Counted from the first letter of the stretch, positions 24,121 to 35,825 are shown. The stretch: 64,000 bases of DNA from Azorinus chamasolen (GCA_963576725.1 OY755244.1:84563121-84627120); one strand, 5' to 3'. Translations and numbers: made by a program. Notes: a model not told the origin generated them from the sequence alone.

Positions 24121-26663
24121 TAATGGCGCATGTTGATGGGCGAGCTCGCCATTCCAGCACAACATTCGGTTTCTCTATATAAAATCGAATGTTGATGGGC
24201 GAGCTCGACATTCCAGATCAACATTCGGTTTCTCTATATAAAAACGAATGTTGATGGGCGAGCTCGACATTCCAGCTCTACATTCGATTTCCTTATATAA
24301 AAACGAATGTTGATGGGCGAGCTCGACATTCCAGATCAACATTCGATTTCCTTATATAAAAGCGAATGTTGATGGGCGAGCTCGACATTCCAGATCAACA
24401 TTCGGTTTCCTTATATAAAAACGAATGTTGATGGGCGAGCTCGACATTCCAGATCAACATTCGATTTCCTTATATAAAAACGAATGTTGATGGGCGAGCT
24501 CAACATTCCAGATCAACATTCGGTTTCTGTATATAAAAACAAATGTTGATGGGCGAGCTCAACATTTCAGATCAACATTCGGTTTCTCTATATAAAAACG
24601 AATGTTGATGGGCGAGCTCGACATTCCAGATCAACATTCGATTTCCTTATATAAAAACGAATGTTGATGGGCGAGCTCGACATTCCAGATCAACATTCGG
24701 TTTCTCTATATAAAAACGAATGTTGATGGGCGAGCTCGACATTCCAGATTAACATTCGATTTCCTTATATAAAAACGAATGTTGATGGGCGAGCTCGACA
24801 TTCCAGATCAACATTCAGTTTCTCTTTATAAAAACGAATGTTGATAGGCGAGCTCGACATTCCAGATCAACATTCGATTTCCTTATATAAAAACGAATGT
24901 TGATGGTTGAGCTCGACATTCCAGATCAGCATTCGATTTCCTTATTTAAAAGTGAATGTTGATTGGCGAGCTCGACATTCCAGATCAACATTCGGTTTCC
25001 TTATTTAAAAACGAATGTTGATGGGCGAGCTGTACATTCCAGCTCAACATTCGATTTCTCTATATAAAAACGAATGTTGATGGGCGAGCTCGAAATTCCA
25101 GCTCAACATTCAATTTCCTTATAAAAAACGAATGTTGATGGGCGAGCTCGACATTCCAGATCAACATTCGATTTCCTTATAAAAAAACGAATGTTGATGG
25201 GCGAGCTCGACATTCCAGATCAACATTCGATTTCCTTATATAAAAACGAATGTTGATGGGCGAGCTCGACATTCCAGCTCAACATTCGATTTCCTTATAT
25301 AAAAACGAATGTTGATGGGCGAGCTCGACATTCCAGATCAACATTCGGTTTCTCTATATAAAAACGAATGTTGATGGGCGAGCTAGACATTCCGGATCAA
25401 CATTCGGTTTCTCTATATAAAAACGAATGCTGATGGGCGAGCTCGACATTCCAGCTCAACATTCGGTTTTTCTATATAAAAACGAATGTTGATGGTCGAG
25501 CTCGACATTCCAGATCAACATTCGGTTTCTCTATATAAAAACGAATGTTGATGGGCGAGCTCGACATTCCAGATCAACATTCGATTTTCTTAACATAAAA
25601 ACGAATGTTGATGGGCGAGCTCGACATTCCAGATCAACATTCGATTTCCTTATATAAAAACGAATGTTGATGGGCGAGCTCGACATTCCAGATCAACATT
25701 CGATTTTCTTATATAAAAACGAATGTTGATGGGCGAGCTCGACATTCCAGCTCAACATTCGGTTTCTCTATATAAAAACGAATGTTGATGGGCGAGCTCG
25801 ACATTCCAGCTCAACATTCGGTTTCTCTATATAAAAACGAATGTTGATGGGCGAGCTCGACATTCCAGATCAACATTCGATTTCCTTATATAAAAACGAA
25901 TGTTGATGGGCGAGCTCGACATTCCAGATCAACATTCGATTTCCTTATATAAAAGTGAATGTTGATTGGCGAGCTCGACATTCCAGATCAACATTCGATT
26001 TCCTTATATAAAAACGAATGTTGATGGGCGAGCTGTACATTACAGCTCAACTTTCGGTTTCTCTATATAAAAACGAATGTTGATGGGCGAACTCGACATT
26101 CCAGATCAACATTCGGTTTCTCTATATAAAAACGAATGTTGATGGGCGAGCTCGACATTCCGGATCAACATTCGATTTCCTTATATAAAAACGAATGTTG
26201 ATGGGCGAGCTCGACATTCCAGATCAACATTCGATTTCCTTATATAAAAGTGAATGTTGATGGGCGAGCTCGACATTCCAGATCAACATTCGATTTCCTT
26301 ATATAAAAACGAATGTTGATGGGCGAGCTGTACATTCCAGCTCAACTTTCGGTTTCTCTATATAAAAACCAATGTTGATGGGCGAACTCGACATTCCAGA
26401 TCAACATTCGGTTTCTCTATATAAAAACGAATGTTGATGGGCGAGCTCGACATTCCAGCTCAACATTCGGTTTCTCTATATAAAAACGAATGTTGATGGG
26501 CGAGCTCGACATTCCAGATCAACATTCGATTTCCTTATATAAAAACGAATGTTGATGGGCGAGCTCGACATTCCAGATCAACATTCGGTTTCTCTATATA
26601 AAATCGAATGTTGATGGGCGAGCTCGACATTCCAGATCAACATTCGATTTCCTTATATAAAAA
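24121..26663 (-). repeat. 59-bp satellite array, right arm (inverted)
   Basis: About 43 units, the reverse complement of the left-arm unit (CGAATGTTGATGGGCGAGCT, CGACATTCCAGATCAACATT, CGATTTCCTTATATAAAAA). The same variant types occur. Much shorter than the left arm, so the arms have expanded unequally since insertion. Confidence 0.95.
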
Positions 26664-26720
26664 CGAATGTTGATGGTTGATGGCTGATTGCTGAGCCAGC
26701 TTCATACACATTAATTATGT
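26664..26720. repeat. Right terminal inverted repeat and target duplication of the foldback
   Basis: CGAATGTTGATGGTTGATGG to GAGCCAGCTTCATACACAT (26664-26711) is the inverse of 11766-11813; TAATTATGT follows at 26712-26720. Confidence 0.85.
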
Positions 26721-27031
26721 TCTGTTCCTGGGTTTTTTCTGTTTCTGAAAGTTTTCCTCATTCTTGTCCTAGTTCTTCCCACCGTTCGCTTAGATCTTTT
26801 CATGCTAAGTACACGCGATCGCCTGCAAACTTTGTCGTCTGCTACACTTTGCTAGAATTTCTTCATTTAGTTTTCAAAACACGGTAATTAGCGTGTCAAA
26901 CAGTTTGGATCTTGATATGACACGAAGTGACGCTGGGTCTTATCTTGATTCAGACAGGAATTCGCCGCTAGCGTGCAAAGTTCATTCGATTATTCGAATT
27001 TTCTGTACACAAGAATTTAGACCCGTTTAGG

Positions 27032-27122
27032 CAGGTGGCTGCTTAATGCATGGTGAAAGTCATGCAGAAAGCTCCTAGAGGAGCTTTCTGCATGACTTTC
27101 ACCATGCATTAAGCTGCCACCT
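27032..27122. repeat. Family C hairpin, 45-bp arms
   Basis: CAGGTGGCTGCTTAATGCAT on the left pairs with the right arm with a single mismatch; the centre is AAGCTCCTAGAGGAGCTT. Confidence 0.9.
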
Positions 27123-27374
27123 GTCTTAAAGATCGGTAATAATACGTATTTTTAGTGTTCGAATAATCGAAATTTTATTGTAGTCGTAGCTTAATTAGTA
27201 GTCTTATGCATGCTATAAAAAACAGAAATGAGATATTTTAATGCATGTCCATGAATGTAATAAAGCTTGTCTCAAATACGTCTTTTCTACGCCTATGAAA
27301 ACAGAGTAGACCTGCACTGTATCTACCCTGTTTGCTAGTAATGTAATATAGATTGGTTCTCTTGGATCATGGGG

Positions 27375-27680
27375 GTCCTTAACTGTGGACAGAGTCGCGG
27401 GGGCACCGCAGGATTGACTTTCTCATCAGCCTCTTTCCACTTTTGTCTGTCGTGTGCCAGTGCTTGCGTCTCTGCAAATGTTTTGCCAGTCCGTTCCCCG
27501 ATGTTGTAGACCCACTTCTTCTGTTATTGTCCTCTCGTCTCCTTCCCTCGATTGTACATTGGAGGATGGTCCATTTGATCTCGTAACGTGGCCATACCAT
27601 TGTAGTTTGCGCATTTTAGCTGTTGCTAGGAGGTCCTCGTATACATCTACCAAGGCCAAACTATCCCATGTCCATGTCCT
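27375..27680 (-). pseudogene. Fragment of a non-LTR retrotransposon ORF2 C-terminus
   Basis: Read on the minus strand, two overlapping frames give pieces of the common tail after reverse transcriptase: RKLQWYGHVTRSNGPSSN, then in a shifted frame TILQCTIEGRRRE, a DW/GLA-like segment, and SILRCPRDS. In intact elements of this type the tail reads like KLRWYGHV..GRRRGRQRKRW..DN. The frameshifts and the lack of the RT core show a dead, 5'-truncated copy. The clade is not decided. Confidence 0.7.
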
Positions 27681-28044
27681 ATCAGAACTAATATTCTAAT
27701 TAATAGCTATGACGTCATTATTTCTTACATGAATATTCATAGAGTAAAGGGTAAAATATTGGTGTTGTCTTGATACTATTTTTAGCGTTCTTGTTTTGTG
27801 ACGCTTATCATTAGATAGATCACGCGATACATTTGTTGTCCTTTCAGAAAGTCACGGGTGCTGTGACATGTCCTGTAATAATAAAACACTGTAATGACAT
27901 GCAGACTTTAAAAAATAATATTGCAAAGACTGATTCGTATTACAGCTGTAGTTAGACACGATTTCGAGAAGTCTATTTGTTTGGTCTGTGTTTCACTTTT
28001 TAATATGTTGTTATTACACTTTCGTGCGAGATATGTTGTCTGCA

Positions 28045-28262
28045 TTAACCCATTCCCTCATATTGACGACTTTTTACGACTCTGTTAAAGTCACTTTGTG
28101 AAACCATTGTGATAAATAGAGCATTTGCTCCTATGGTAGCAAATACTCTATTTATCACAATGGTTTGTGAACTACAAAATTCTAAAGTTTTCCTTTTCTC
28201 TAGTTCATGCTCCTTTTCGGTAGATTTATTCAAAGAGGTTGGATCTAAAAATAGCCTATGAT
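28045..28262. mobile_element. Family B element, right end lost
   Basis: TTAACCCATTCCCTCATATT at the left, an AGAGCATTTGCTCCTATGGT hairpin with drifted right arm, and the right part ending in AAAAATAGCCTATGATCT without GGGTTAA. Confidence 0.8.
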
Positions 28263-28438
28263 CTGACTCTTATCCAGCTGTTCGCGACCTGACCCAATAG
28301 CTCGGTGTCTCATCAGGATCCAAACTGTTTTACCATCGGTCAATAGTTTCTCAACAGCTACATCGAATCTAAATTAGTCGAAACTGTACTAGATCCAAAT
28401 TGGAATAGACGTTGTTGTTTTTCCCAGATGGATAAGAA

Positions 28439-28688
28439 TTAAATCTTTCCCTCATATAAACGTGTTTTCCCGCGTTTGCAAACAGAGTAGACCGAGATCA
28501 GACGGCTCCTATAGGAGCCGTCTGATCAGGGTCTGCTCTTTTTGCTAATGGAATTAGATAGATCTGTTTCTATACTTCGTAAAATGGCTACAATGTTCTA
28601 CCTTCCATGTTTCATTATAACTATTTTGTCCATGAATATTCATTAGGTATTGAAATTTGTAATAAACATAGAGCATGGAAAGGGTTAA
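28439..28688. mobile_element. Family A element, exactly 250 bp, TTAA ends
   Basis: TTAAATCTTTCCCTCATATA at left and GCATGGAAAGGGTTAA at right. The hairpin at 28479-28546 (GCAAACAGAGTAGACCGAG arm, centre GGCTCCTATAGGAGCC) lies off-centre near the left end; the right part carries CCATGAATATTCATTAGG. Confidence 0.85.
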
Positions 28689-28974
28689 GGTTTTCTTAAC
28701 ATCATGGGATACAGTGTAACATGTCTGAACATCTTATTCCATAAAGCATAAATACGGCCGTTGATGCCTTTGAAAACAGAGTAGACCCAGACCATCCTGC
28801 AGGAATCATCTGATCAGGACCTACTCTAGTTGCTTATGAACTGGGTCTACTATATTTGCAAAGGTTATGTGAAGGAAAAGGTTAACTATTTGCTATTGGC
28901 ATGGTCTACTATACGTTTAATCAATAATTATCAATATCAATACTCTTTGCAACATACTTTTCATATAATTTCAG

Positions 28975-29180
28975 TTTCACAGATCTGCAAGAAAAACTAG
29001 CCTCTATGACAGAGATCACTGCCAATTCGCAGCTGGTTCTGTTGTCTCAGAGAGACTTGGCTACAGTCGTCGGACCACGTGATCCAATCGGAACATATCC
29101 GAAGGCCATTCTCAATACCCAGCTGTTCCTGTTTGAGAAGGAAAACTATGAAATCCACAGACTGTTACCACCTGAACTGC
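28975..29180 (+). CDS. TBK1: TBK1-like exon e: ubiquitin-like domain
   Basis: The acceptor is ATAATTTCAG and the donor GTATGT. One base completes an Asn codon and one carries over. The encoded FTDLQEKLASMTEI, NSQLVLLSQRDLATVV, PKAILNTQLFLFEKENYEI has the spacing of the TBK1 ubiquitin-like domain (helix, strand, then PIFVVSRE-like strand). In the family this domain packs on the kinase and the scaffold and is needed for substrate engagement. Confidence 0.92.
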
Positions 29181-29240
29181 GTATGTTATGTAGCCTTTAG
29201 TTAACTTTTCATTTGAAAACATTTACCCTTACCTCGCTGT

Positions 29241-29456
29241 TTAACCCTTTCCCTCATGTTGACGACTTTTGACGACTTTGTGAAACCACTGTGATAAATA
29301 GAGCATTTGCTCCTATAGGAGCAAATGCTTTTTTATCACAATGGTTTCAAACTACAAAATTCTAAAAAGTTCCTTTTCTCTAGTTAATGCCCCTTTTTGG
29401 TATATTTATTCAAAGTGGTTGTTTCTAAAAAAATATCCCATGATGTAATGGGTTAA
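29241..29456. mobile_element. Family B element
   Basis: TTAACCCTTTCCCTCATGTT ... GATGTAATGGGTTAA, with the hairpin GATAAATAGAGCATTTGCTC and centre CTCCTATAGGAG. It begins 60 bases after exon e. Confidence 0.85.
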
Positions 29457-30287
29457 ATGATGTCTACGCATATTTGGATATGTTACATTGTGACTATATC
29501 GATTAAACTTTTGGTAACTGTTAACCGATTTTAGACAGCTTGTATTCTGATCATACGCTGTGTTACTCGGCGTCTCATTTGGATCAAAGCTGTTAACAAA
29601 TGCGAGTCTGGGTGGCGGACAGAGGGATAAGGGTTGAGATACGTGAAAAGCAAACGATAAAGTGTCTTGCGGACTGCTGTGCAACAGTCTGACACATTGT
29701 GACTGTCTCGTGGGTACTGCAAGCAGTGTACAAAATGTATGTCAAGATTATCTGCTGTTCATGTGTTTCAGATGGAAGACCCGGCTTTATTCGCCAATGT
29801 ATTAGTATTTATTTGGACTGCGTTTTAATTTTTGTACATTAACTCCTAGACCGAACGTATTTTCTTGTACAACAGGAAATATAAATATATACAAAAACGG
29901 TTTATTTTGTATCACAGGGGCATTTTTCGATATAAGTTCAAATTGACAATCTTCATAATAATGATTGAACATAACAAATACCATGTTTATAAATGTTATT
30001 GGACATGTGCGTTTATTGTAGGAAATTTAACTATTTACTACGTAATACAACTTTACGCGCCTTTGCAAACAGCGTCGATCCAGATCAGACTGTCCTTGTA
30101 GGAGAGGAAGAAGAACAACAAACATACCATTAGACATCAATGCTTGTTTCATCGTCTTACCTAGATCCTATCTGTTTGGCCCTTGGTCAGACATTTCTCA
30201 CAAGCTTGAACAGTAAAATTGCAGTGGATCAGTTTTAGCAGACGACTGTATTTGTTTAACAAGAAATGGAAATGGAATTGTGTCTCT

Positions 30288-30516
30288 TTAACCCATTCCC
30301 TCACATTGACGCCTTTTGACACCTCTGCTAAAGTCACCTGTTGAAACCAATGTGATAAATAGAGCATTTGCTCCTATAGGAGCAAATGCTCTATTTATCA
30401 CAATGGTTTCAAACTTCAAAATTCTAAAAAATTCATTTTCTCTAGTTAATGCTCCTTTTTGGTTGATTTATTCAAAGTGGTTGAATCTAAAAATAGCCTA
30501 TGAGGTAATGGGTTAA
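30288..30516. mobile_element. Family B element
   Basis: TTAACCCATTCCCTCACATT ... GAGGTAATGGGTTAA, 229 bp. Near-perfect hairpin (one mismatch in the outer arm), centre TGCTCCTATAGGAGCA. Confidence 0.88.
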
Positions 30517-30717
30517 TGTTCTGCTAAGCGATTATAGTATGAACATGGGGGTCTTTATGAGCACGTGGTTGCTTAATGCAGGTTAACATTTATACAGAAA
30601 TCTCCTCTAATAGTTCATCCGGTTTAAGCTAAAACATGTCTTAAAATCCAAGCATAATATTATTGTTCGCTATAGACATGTACTAAATGTACTTCGCATG
30701 CTATGTATGTTATCCAG

Positions 30718-30868
30718 CTCCATTTCCGTCCTTGACCGTGAATGCCACAATATCCCAGGATGCTGGTATCGCCAAGAAGTGTTCTGCAGTGGCCCATTAT
30801 ATGCAGACTCGGACCGAGCTCGTGCTTTCAGTTCAGCAGTTACTACGTGAGGCCTCATACTGTCTGAG
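30718..30868 (+). CDS. TBK1: TBK1-like exon f: linker and first scaffold helix
   Basis: The acceptor is TGTTATCCAG and the donor GTAATT. Two bases complete a Pro codon and two carry over. The encoded PPFPSLTVNATISQDAG then KKCSAVAHYMQTRTELVLSV corresponds to the vertebrate LPKV..[28 protein letters not shown] helix that opens the scaffold/dimerisation domain. The heptad-like pattern is visible. Confidence 0.9.
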
Positions 30869-31762
30869 GTAATTGATAAATCAGAAATCAAGAAATTAGT
30901 CAAATGTTTGGATGTCAGTATTGTCGTGTACAACACATGTCATCTGCTTTTGTCGATTTTATTCCTTTCGTTGAAAAACTTTTATCATAGAAATGATTTT
31001 GGATGCTGGTGTGATGCCGAGAAACTCGGGGTCTGATTTTGATCTAAACTGTTTGCAAACTTGAACACATATTAGCCAATGGCAGTGTATTAGTTAAGTC
31101 GCTGTACTTGAGAATGACATAGTCAAATGTTTCAATTTATGTAGACCCAGATCAATAGCTACGAGTACATTGAAAGTGAATCGTCTGATGTGTGCCATGT
31201 GACTATTTGTGAATAGAGAAGACACGGGTTTGTGTCCATACATATGCAGATTTCAGGTTGTACAGTATCTGTCCTTTTGTATTTTGTATCAGTTTCACCA
31301 TGAAAGACAAAACAAAATCCCAACACCCAACACAAAGGGAATATGAAGCTCAGTCTGATGCTCCCATTTATGTTCTTTTTTTCAAGTGTGCAGACTATTA
31401 TCCTTACAGAATGGTTACCTAATCATTTCACATCAATATGTTCTGTGTGTTATTTGCCGGTGTTTTAGGATGTACTCGTGTTGCGTTTTAGTTTCGTAAT
31501 TGTACAACAATAATATTATATGTATCGACAAAAAGGGTTTATTTTGTATCACAGGGGCATTTTTCGATATAAGGATACAAGTTCAAATTGACAACCTTCA
31601 TAATAATGAGAACATAACAAATACCAAGTTGTTTATTGTACGGACTATCCCTTTAACTGTTTAGTTACGACTGAGGCTTTCATGGAGAAATAAAGACTAT
31701 TTCACCAGACATGCCCTACTTGTCAGCATCTGTATTTACCATATACTTTGCAAAAATGATAT

Positions 31763-31986
31763 AGTAAAAACTCTCTAAAGCGACCACAAAAAGGTGATGT
31801 CAATTTGGGTCTTAAATGCAGGTGGTTGCTTAATGCATGACGTCAGTTATGCAGAAAGCTCCTGTAAGAGAGCTCCTATAAGAGCTTTCTGCTTAAATTT
31901 CATCTTGCATTAAGCTGCCGCCTGCCCTTTAAAGATATCTATGTTTATTCATAAAGAGGTCGTTTTAAAGGGGAATTACTGTAATT
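31763..31986. mobile_element. Family C element
   Basis: Termini TAGTAAAAACTCTCTAAAGC and TTAAAGGGGAATTACTGTA. The hairpin has a duplicated centre, AGCTCCTGTAAGAGAGCTCC then TATAAGAGCT, as if the core palindrome slipped once. Confidence 0.75.
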
Positions 31987-32033
31987 GAAAGAAAGTAATA
32001 TTACAGATTTTTATTCTAACTTTCTGTTTTCAG

Positions 32034-32259
32034 GCTTTATGTTCAGGATACGCTGAAACCATTGACAGTATGTGTTCCTAAGCTTGATCTCATTCTAGAA
32101 TTAACAATGAGAAGACACGCCGCTTTAGCAATATCACAAGAGAACTTGAATATGTTAGCGAAGTGTATGGAACTAATAGACTCGGTGTCAGATGTGTGTT
32201 CACAAGAACGATTAGATTTCTGTTCCAGTGAAAACGGACTTAATGAAATTATAGAAAAG
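32034..32259 (+). CDS. TBK1: TBK1-like exon g: scaffold/dimerisation domain
   Basis: The acceptor is TTTCTGTTTTCAG and the donor GTATGA. One base completes an Arg codon and the exon ends in phase 0. It has 75 mainly helical residues (LDLILELTMRRHAALAISQE, NMLAKCMELIDSV). Sequence identity to vertebrates is low here, as expected for the coiled-coil scaffold. Assignment rests on phase, position and helical character. Confidence 0.88.
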
Positions 32260-33096
32260 GTATGATCGTCACAGATGTCACCAGACTGTGATAATGTACA
32301 TGTACATATACATAGATGAATACCTGATTATTTAGACAACATTTTGTAATCTATAAATGGTCAATAAGTGTCTGTGATGACCTTTGCAATCCGTTTCAAA
32401 CCAGATGAAATGCTGACACAAACTGTACAGAACTTTGCTGTGTTTTATGGTGGTTTTGCTATAAAAATAATTAATGAAGAAAAACCGAAAATGAATTTTG
32501 AAACAGAAGACAAATTGTGCAGACTATAATACTTTATCCATGTGTTCAAGGAGTGAAACTCATATCTGGTGCAACTTTATTTTGGCGCCAAATAGTTTTC
32601 GTCTTCAAATGGTGTCGTCTGCTTTTAGTTCCAGAGTGACCTTCAATTCCGTTTAAACTCATAAGTGTGGTGTAAAAAACTATGGATTCAGATGAGACGC
32701 CGAATTACTTGGCGACTTATCTGGATCAAAACTGTTTTCAAATGTAATCACAAATTTGTCATCAGGACTGGATTGGTAATCTCAACAGGTTATCTTGGTC
32801 TACACTGTTTGCAATGGAACAAACACGAATGCACATTTTCCCGCAACCTGCTAGCATTTAACCCTTACAGTGTGGGACACGAGTCACTAATATCCTTTGC
32901 AAACAGTGTAGATTCAGATGACATGGCTCCTAGAGGAACCCTCTCATCAGGGTATGTCTACATTGTTTGTCATGTTACACATTTCTTCAGAAAAATCCCT
33001 AAATATTCACCATAATGTTGACCTGTTTGGATTTTGGACTAGTCCATTTGAAAAGTCAGCGTTGTAAGGGTTAAAATTTTACATTTTTACTTACAG

Positions 33097-33212
33097 GCGA
33101 ATACTAGGTTAGAAGAGATTAAACTCTATAGTAGTGTACTTGTCCAGCGTATGAGGGAACAGGAAGTGACGTACAACACGGAAGGGATCGGATGTAAAGA
33201 TGAAGAGCATTG
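33097..33212 (+). CDS. TBK1: TBK1-like exon h: scaffold helix
   Basis: The acceptor is TTTTTACTTACAG and the donor GTGAGT. The exon starts in phase 0 and leaves two bases (TG). It encodes ANTRLEEIKLYSSVLVQRMR then EQEVTYNTEGIGCKDEEHW. Charged heptads and phase continuity support it; no sequence motif is diagnostic alone. Confidence 0.85.
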
Positions 33213-33356
33213 GTGAGTTGATCCTTTACCTCGTGCATATACATGTATGCCTTTTGACGTATTTGCAAAAAGATCGCAACCAAAAAGTTTAGTCTCGATT
33301 CCTAATATCTATAATACATGTATTTCATAAGACGCTTCTTGTATGCTTTATAGGTG

Positions 33357-33680
33357 ATCATGCGTTACACTTAACGGCGGACGACAGTGTGACACTACGG
33401 ATAGACATTTGACACCGTTGTCGACAATGTGACACTATGGATGGTAATAAATAATGACGAAAGGCAATGTGACATGACTGCTGACAGGTGGACAGACATG
33501 TGACACTACATGCGACAATACGAGACAACCAACAACAGTGCGACACGAAGAACGACACTGTTATTTGACACATAACCGACAGCAATGCGACACGACAGAC
33601 GACAATGTGACACTAAGGAACACTAAGAACACTAATCAAAAATGTGATACGACAATGTGACACGAGTGTCAATAATGTGA
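33357..33680 (+). repeat. Degenerate GACAATGTGACAC tandem region
   Basis: Irregular 12-30 bp units with GACAATGTGACAC, CGACAGTGTGACACTA and the like. It starts about 145 bases after exon h. Confidence 0.75.
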
Positions 33681-33883
33681 CAAGATAAATTATTGTGTAG
33701 TCTTGAAGCGCGGGAAAAGTTAAGCATGCATTGTCTTTAATAAAAGGCTATACGTGTAGATAAACTGTGTACTGATAATCATATATCAAAGTATATTGCG
33801 TTCTGTACATCCTTCACCCAGCACTCTACCTGCTTTAAAGTCCCAGAATCATACCTCTTTTGTGCCCGCATTACATGATATTA

Positions 33884-34541
33884 CTTTAGCACATGCTCTA
33901 CATCGTCGCTGTGCTATCAACCAATAAGGTTGCGAGATTTCAGGGCGTTGGCGTCAATACTATATTGCGTAAATTTCTGTCCATTTCATCGATAAATGAC
34001 AGCTGTCAATGCATTTATCGGTGATAAAAAAGAAAAAAAGGCGGACTATGAAAACAGTGCAAATACAATAGCAACTTTCTTAACGAATCACTAAATACAA
34101 TTCTATTTGTTTGAATAGTAAAACTCTTTTTAAAACGATTATGTTAAAAAGGTAATTTGCTCGAAAGGATATACTGCTTTAGAGCAATTAATCCTTGAGA
34201 ACATTCATTTTTAAGATTATACAATGCAGAGTTTTTAAACAACTGAACAATACGTCGAAATTTACTTTCGAAACAGTGCAGATTCAGTAGCACCATTCTA
34301 AACAATTAAAATAAAATAAAAAATGCAATTTACAAATATTTCCAGATAAAATTGTCGCCAATATACGTCTAAATGCACTGTTTCGTCCGCCATGTTTCAC
34401 TGAAGAATGAGGCTAGCGACAAACCTTGTTTATTTCAATTTACCTGATTGAATCGCTTCAACCAATCAATATGGTTTGCTTTGCAACTTTGCAATATTTT
34501 GGCGGGAAAATTGATGGCGACGGTAGAGCATTGTGCTAAAT
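33884..34541. mobile_element. Putative inverted-repeat element
   Basis: TTTAGCACATGCTCTACATC at the left and, inverted, ATTTAGCACAATGCTCTACC at the right. AT-rich interior without coding frame. No target duplication resolved. Confidence 0.45.
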
Positions 34542-34546
34542 AGCTC

Positions 34547-34639
34547 AGAGCATGTTTATTTCATACTACAGAATATAGTCCTCTCGGCGCGTCCCGCGCC
34601 TTGAGGACTATATTCCGTAGTATGAAATAAAAATGCTCT
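34547..34639. repeat. Hairpin with 37-bp arms
   Basis: AGAGCATGTTTATTTCATAC through ATATAGTCCTC, then a GC-rich loop region CGGCGCGTCCCGCGCC, then the inverted arm ending AAATGCTCT. Few mismatches. It lies directly beside the element at 33884-34541 and repeats its TGCTCT motif. Confidence 0.85.
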
Positions 34640-35311
34640 AACCTATACGTAGTGTTGCAGAGAAACCATCTTCCGTGAATATAAAAATCCCCAATTTTAT
34701 ACCATACTATAATGGTCCCCAGCATGTAATTGTGTAACCTGTCAAACGTTTCTATATTTAGGTTTGTTTTCTCGAAGCCTTTTCTCTTCCTGTGACTTTG
34801 TTGGAAATACACTTGACAAACACAATTGTATAACACTTGTGCAGTTAGCAGGCCAATCGCCTGTTTGACTAAATTTTTTGTTTACGTTTTTCTTTTTTGC
34901 TCTGACACTTTTGTCCACATGCGATAGACGCAAAAGGAAGACTTGAAGTTTTTTTCTAAGATCCCCTGCTTACGCATACAAAATATGTTTGATCATCTAT
35001 TGATTGACTTATGTGTGCCCCACCCAGTCTCGTGTTACCTCTCATTTAGGCACGGAAGTGTTCGGCTGCGGAACACACGTCTGCTTAAATACCGAAGTTC
35101 CTCTTTGGTTTTCTATAAGTGAAAGTAGATCTAACAACAGACACTTTGTAGTGATGGTTACTTCAAAGCGTTCACACATGAACCTTGCTTGTGGCGACTT
35201 TTTTGTAAAACGAAATTAGCATACCTTTTGAATTATTTAACAGAGGGGTCAATAGGTGCATAGATATATTGCTGTGATTTCCCCTGATGATAAACAATCG
35301 TGTTACATGTG

Positions 35312-35561
35312 TTAACCCTTCTCTTGCTGAATTTTAAAATGTATTTTTTCTTCTTTACGCATGCCCTGTGGTATAATTACATGTATCTTCACTGCCTACA
35401 ATTATTTCTCAGTGCAATCACTGCTGTGCAGTGCACTGGTTGCACGATCAATTTGTAAATAGTGCAGACCCAGATGAGACAGCTCCTGCAGGAGCTGTCT
35501 CATCTGGGTCTTCACTATTTACAGGAATGTATACTGACGTGAACAGCAAGCAAAGGGTCAA
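35312..35561 (-). mobile_element. Family E element, exactly 250 bp
   Basis: TTAACCCTTCTCTTGCTGAA ... GCAAGCAAAGGGTCAA. The hairpin (35454-35523, TAAATAGTGCAGACCCAGAT arm, centre CAGCTCCTGCAGGAGCTG) is near the right end, so this copy is inverted relative to 46224 and 55449. It carries the family E body motif CACTGCTGTGCAGTGCACTG. Confidence 0.88.
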
Positions 35562-35825
35562 CTTATTGGAACACTCTAGTGTACAATTTAATTTTCTTAT
35601 ATAATTAAATTTTTATAATAGTTTTTTATTATAATTAATTCCAAACCGGTGTATTCCACAAACTGGACATACATGTATTCAGACACACACTGTACATTCA
35701 AGGAAGTCTAGTAAAACCGTCCATCTGTACTCAATGTAGACAGGTTCACAATATATAGTTTGAAGAGTCCACTAAAAATGTAGAACAGATTTATTATTCT
35801 TAGTCCACATATAGCAAAATGCAAA

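Larger units (their letters stand above)
11766..26711. mobile_element. Giant 14.9-kb foldback element with satellite arms
   Basis: The 48-bp termini are inverted copies with two mismatches (ATGTGTGTGAAGCTGGCTCA at left; ATGTGTATGAAGCTGGCTCA read inward on the right). Inside them lie arrays of a 59-bp unit, in direct orientation on the left (to about 21990) and inverted on the right (24121 to about 26680). The 2.1-kb centre has no recognisable transposase and holds a nested element. A 9-bp target duplication and long inverted repeats built of subterminal tandem units recall Drosophila Foldback elements and some Mutator-like elements. Known FB and MULE elements make 9-bp duplications, so that class is the best guess. 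The element sits wholly in the kinase-ULD intron. Confidence 0.85.
30869..33096 (+). other. Introns f-g and g-h around exon g
   Basis: Outside the exon, intron f-g holds one family C element (31763-31986) and a stretch near 31490-31640 (TTTTGTATCACAGGGGCATT, TTCGATATAAG) also found at 29880-29960 and partly at 5890-5945, so another low-copy dispersed repeat. Intron g-h has family D/F half sites near 32690 and 32895. No other exon seen. Confidence 0.65.

Noticed and set aside
11802..26663. CRISPR-like array of 59-bp repeats
   Set aside because: Units are head to tail without unique spacers, the host is eukaryotic, and the arrays form the arms of an inverted-repeat element.
27379..27699. Open frames on both strands near 27.4-27.7 kb
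   Set aside because: The minus-strand frames are shifted pieces of a retrotransposon tail and are reported as a pseudogene. The plus-strand frame is its shadow.
32665..33015. 116-codon open frame
   Set aside because: It runs through family D and F hairpin remnants and overlaps no splice-supported exon. Chance frame in repeat sequence.
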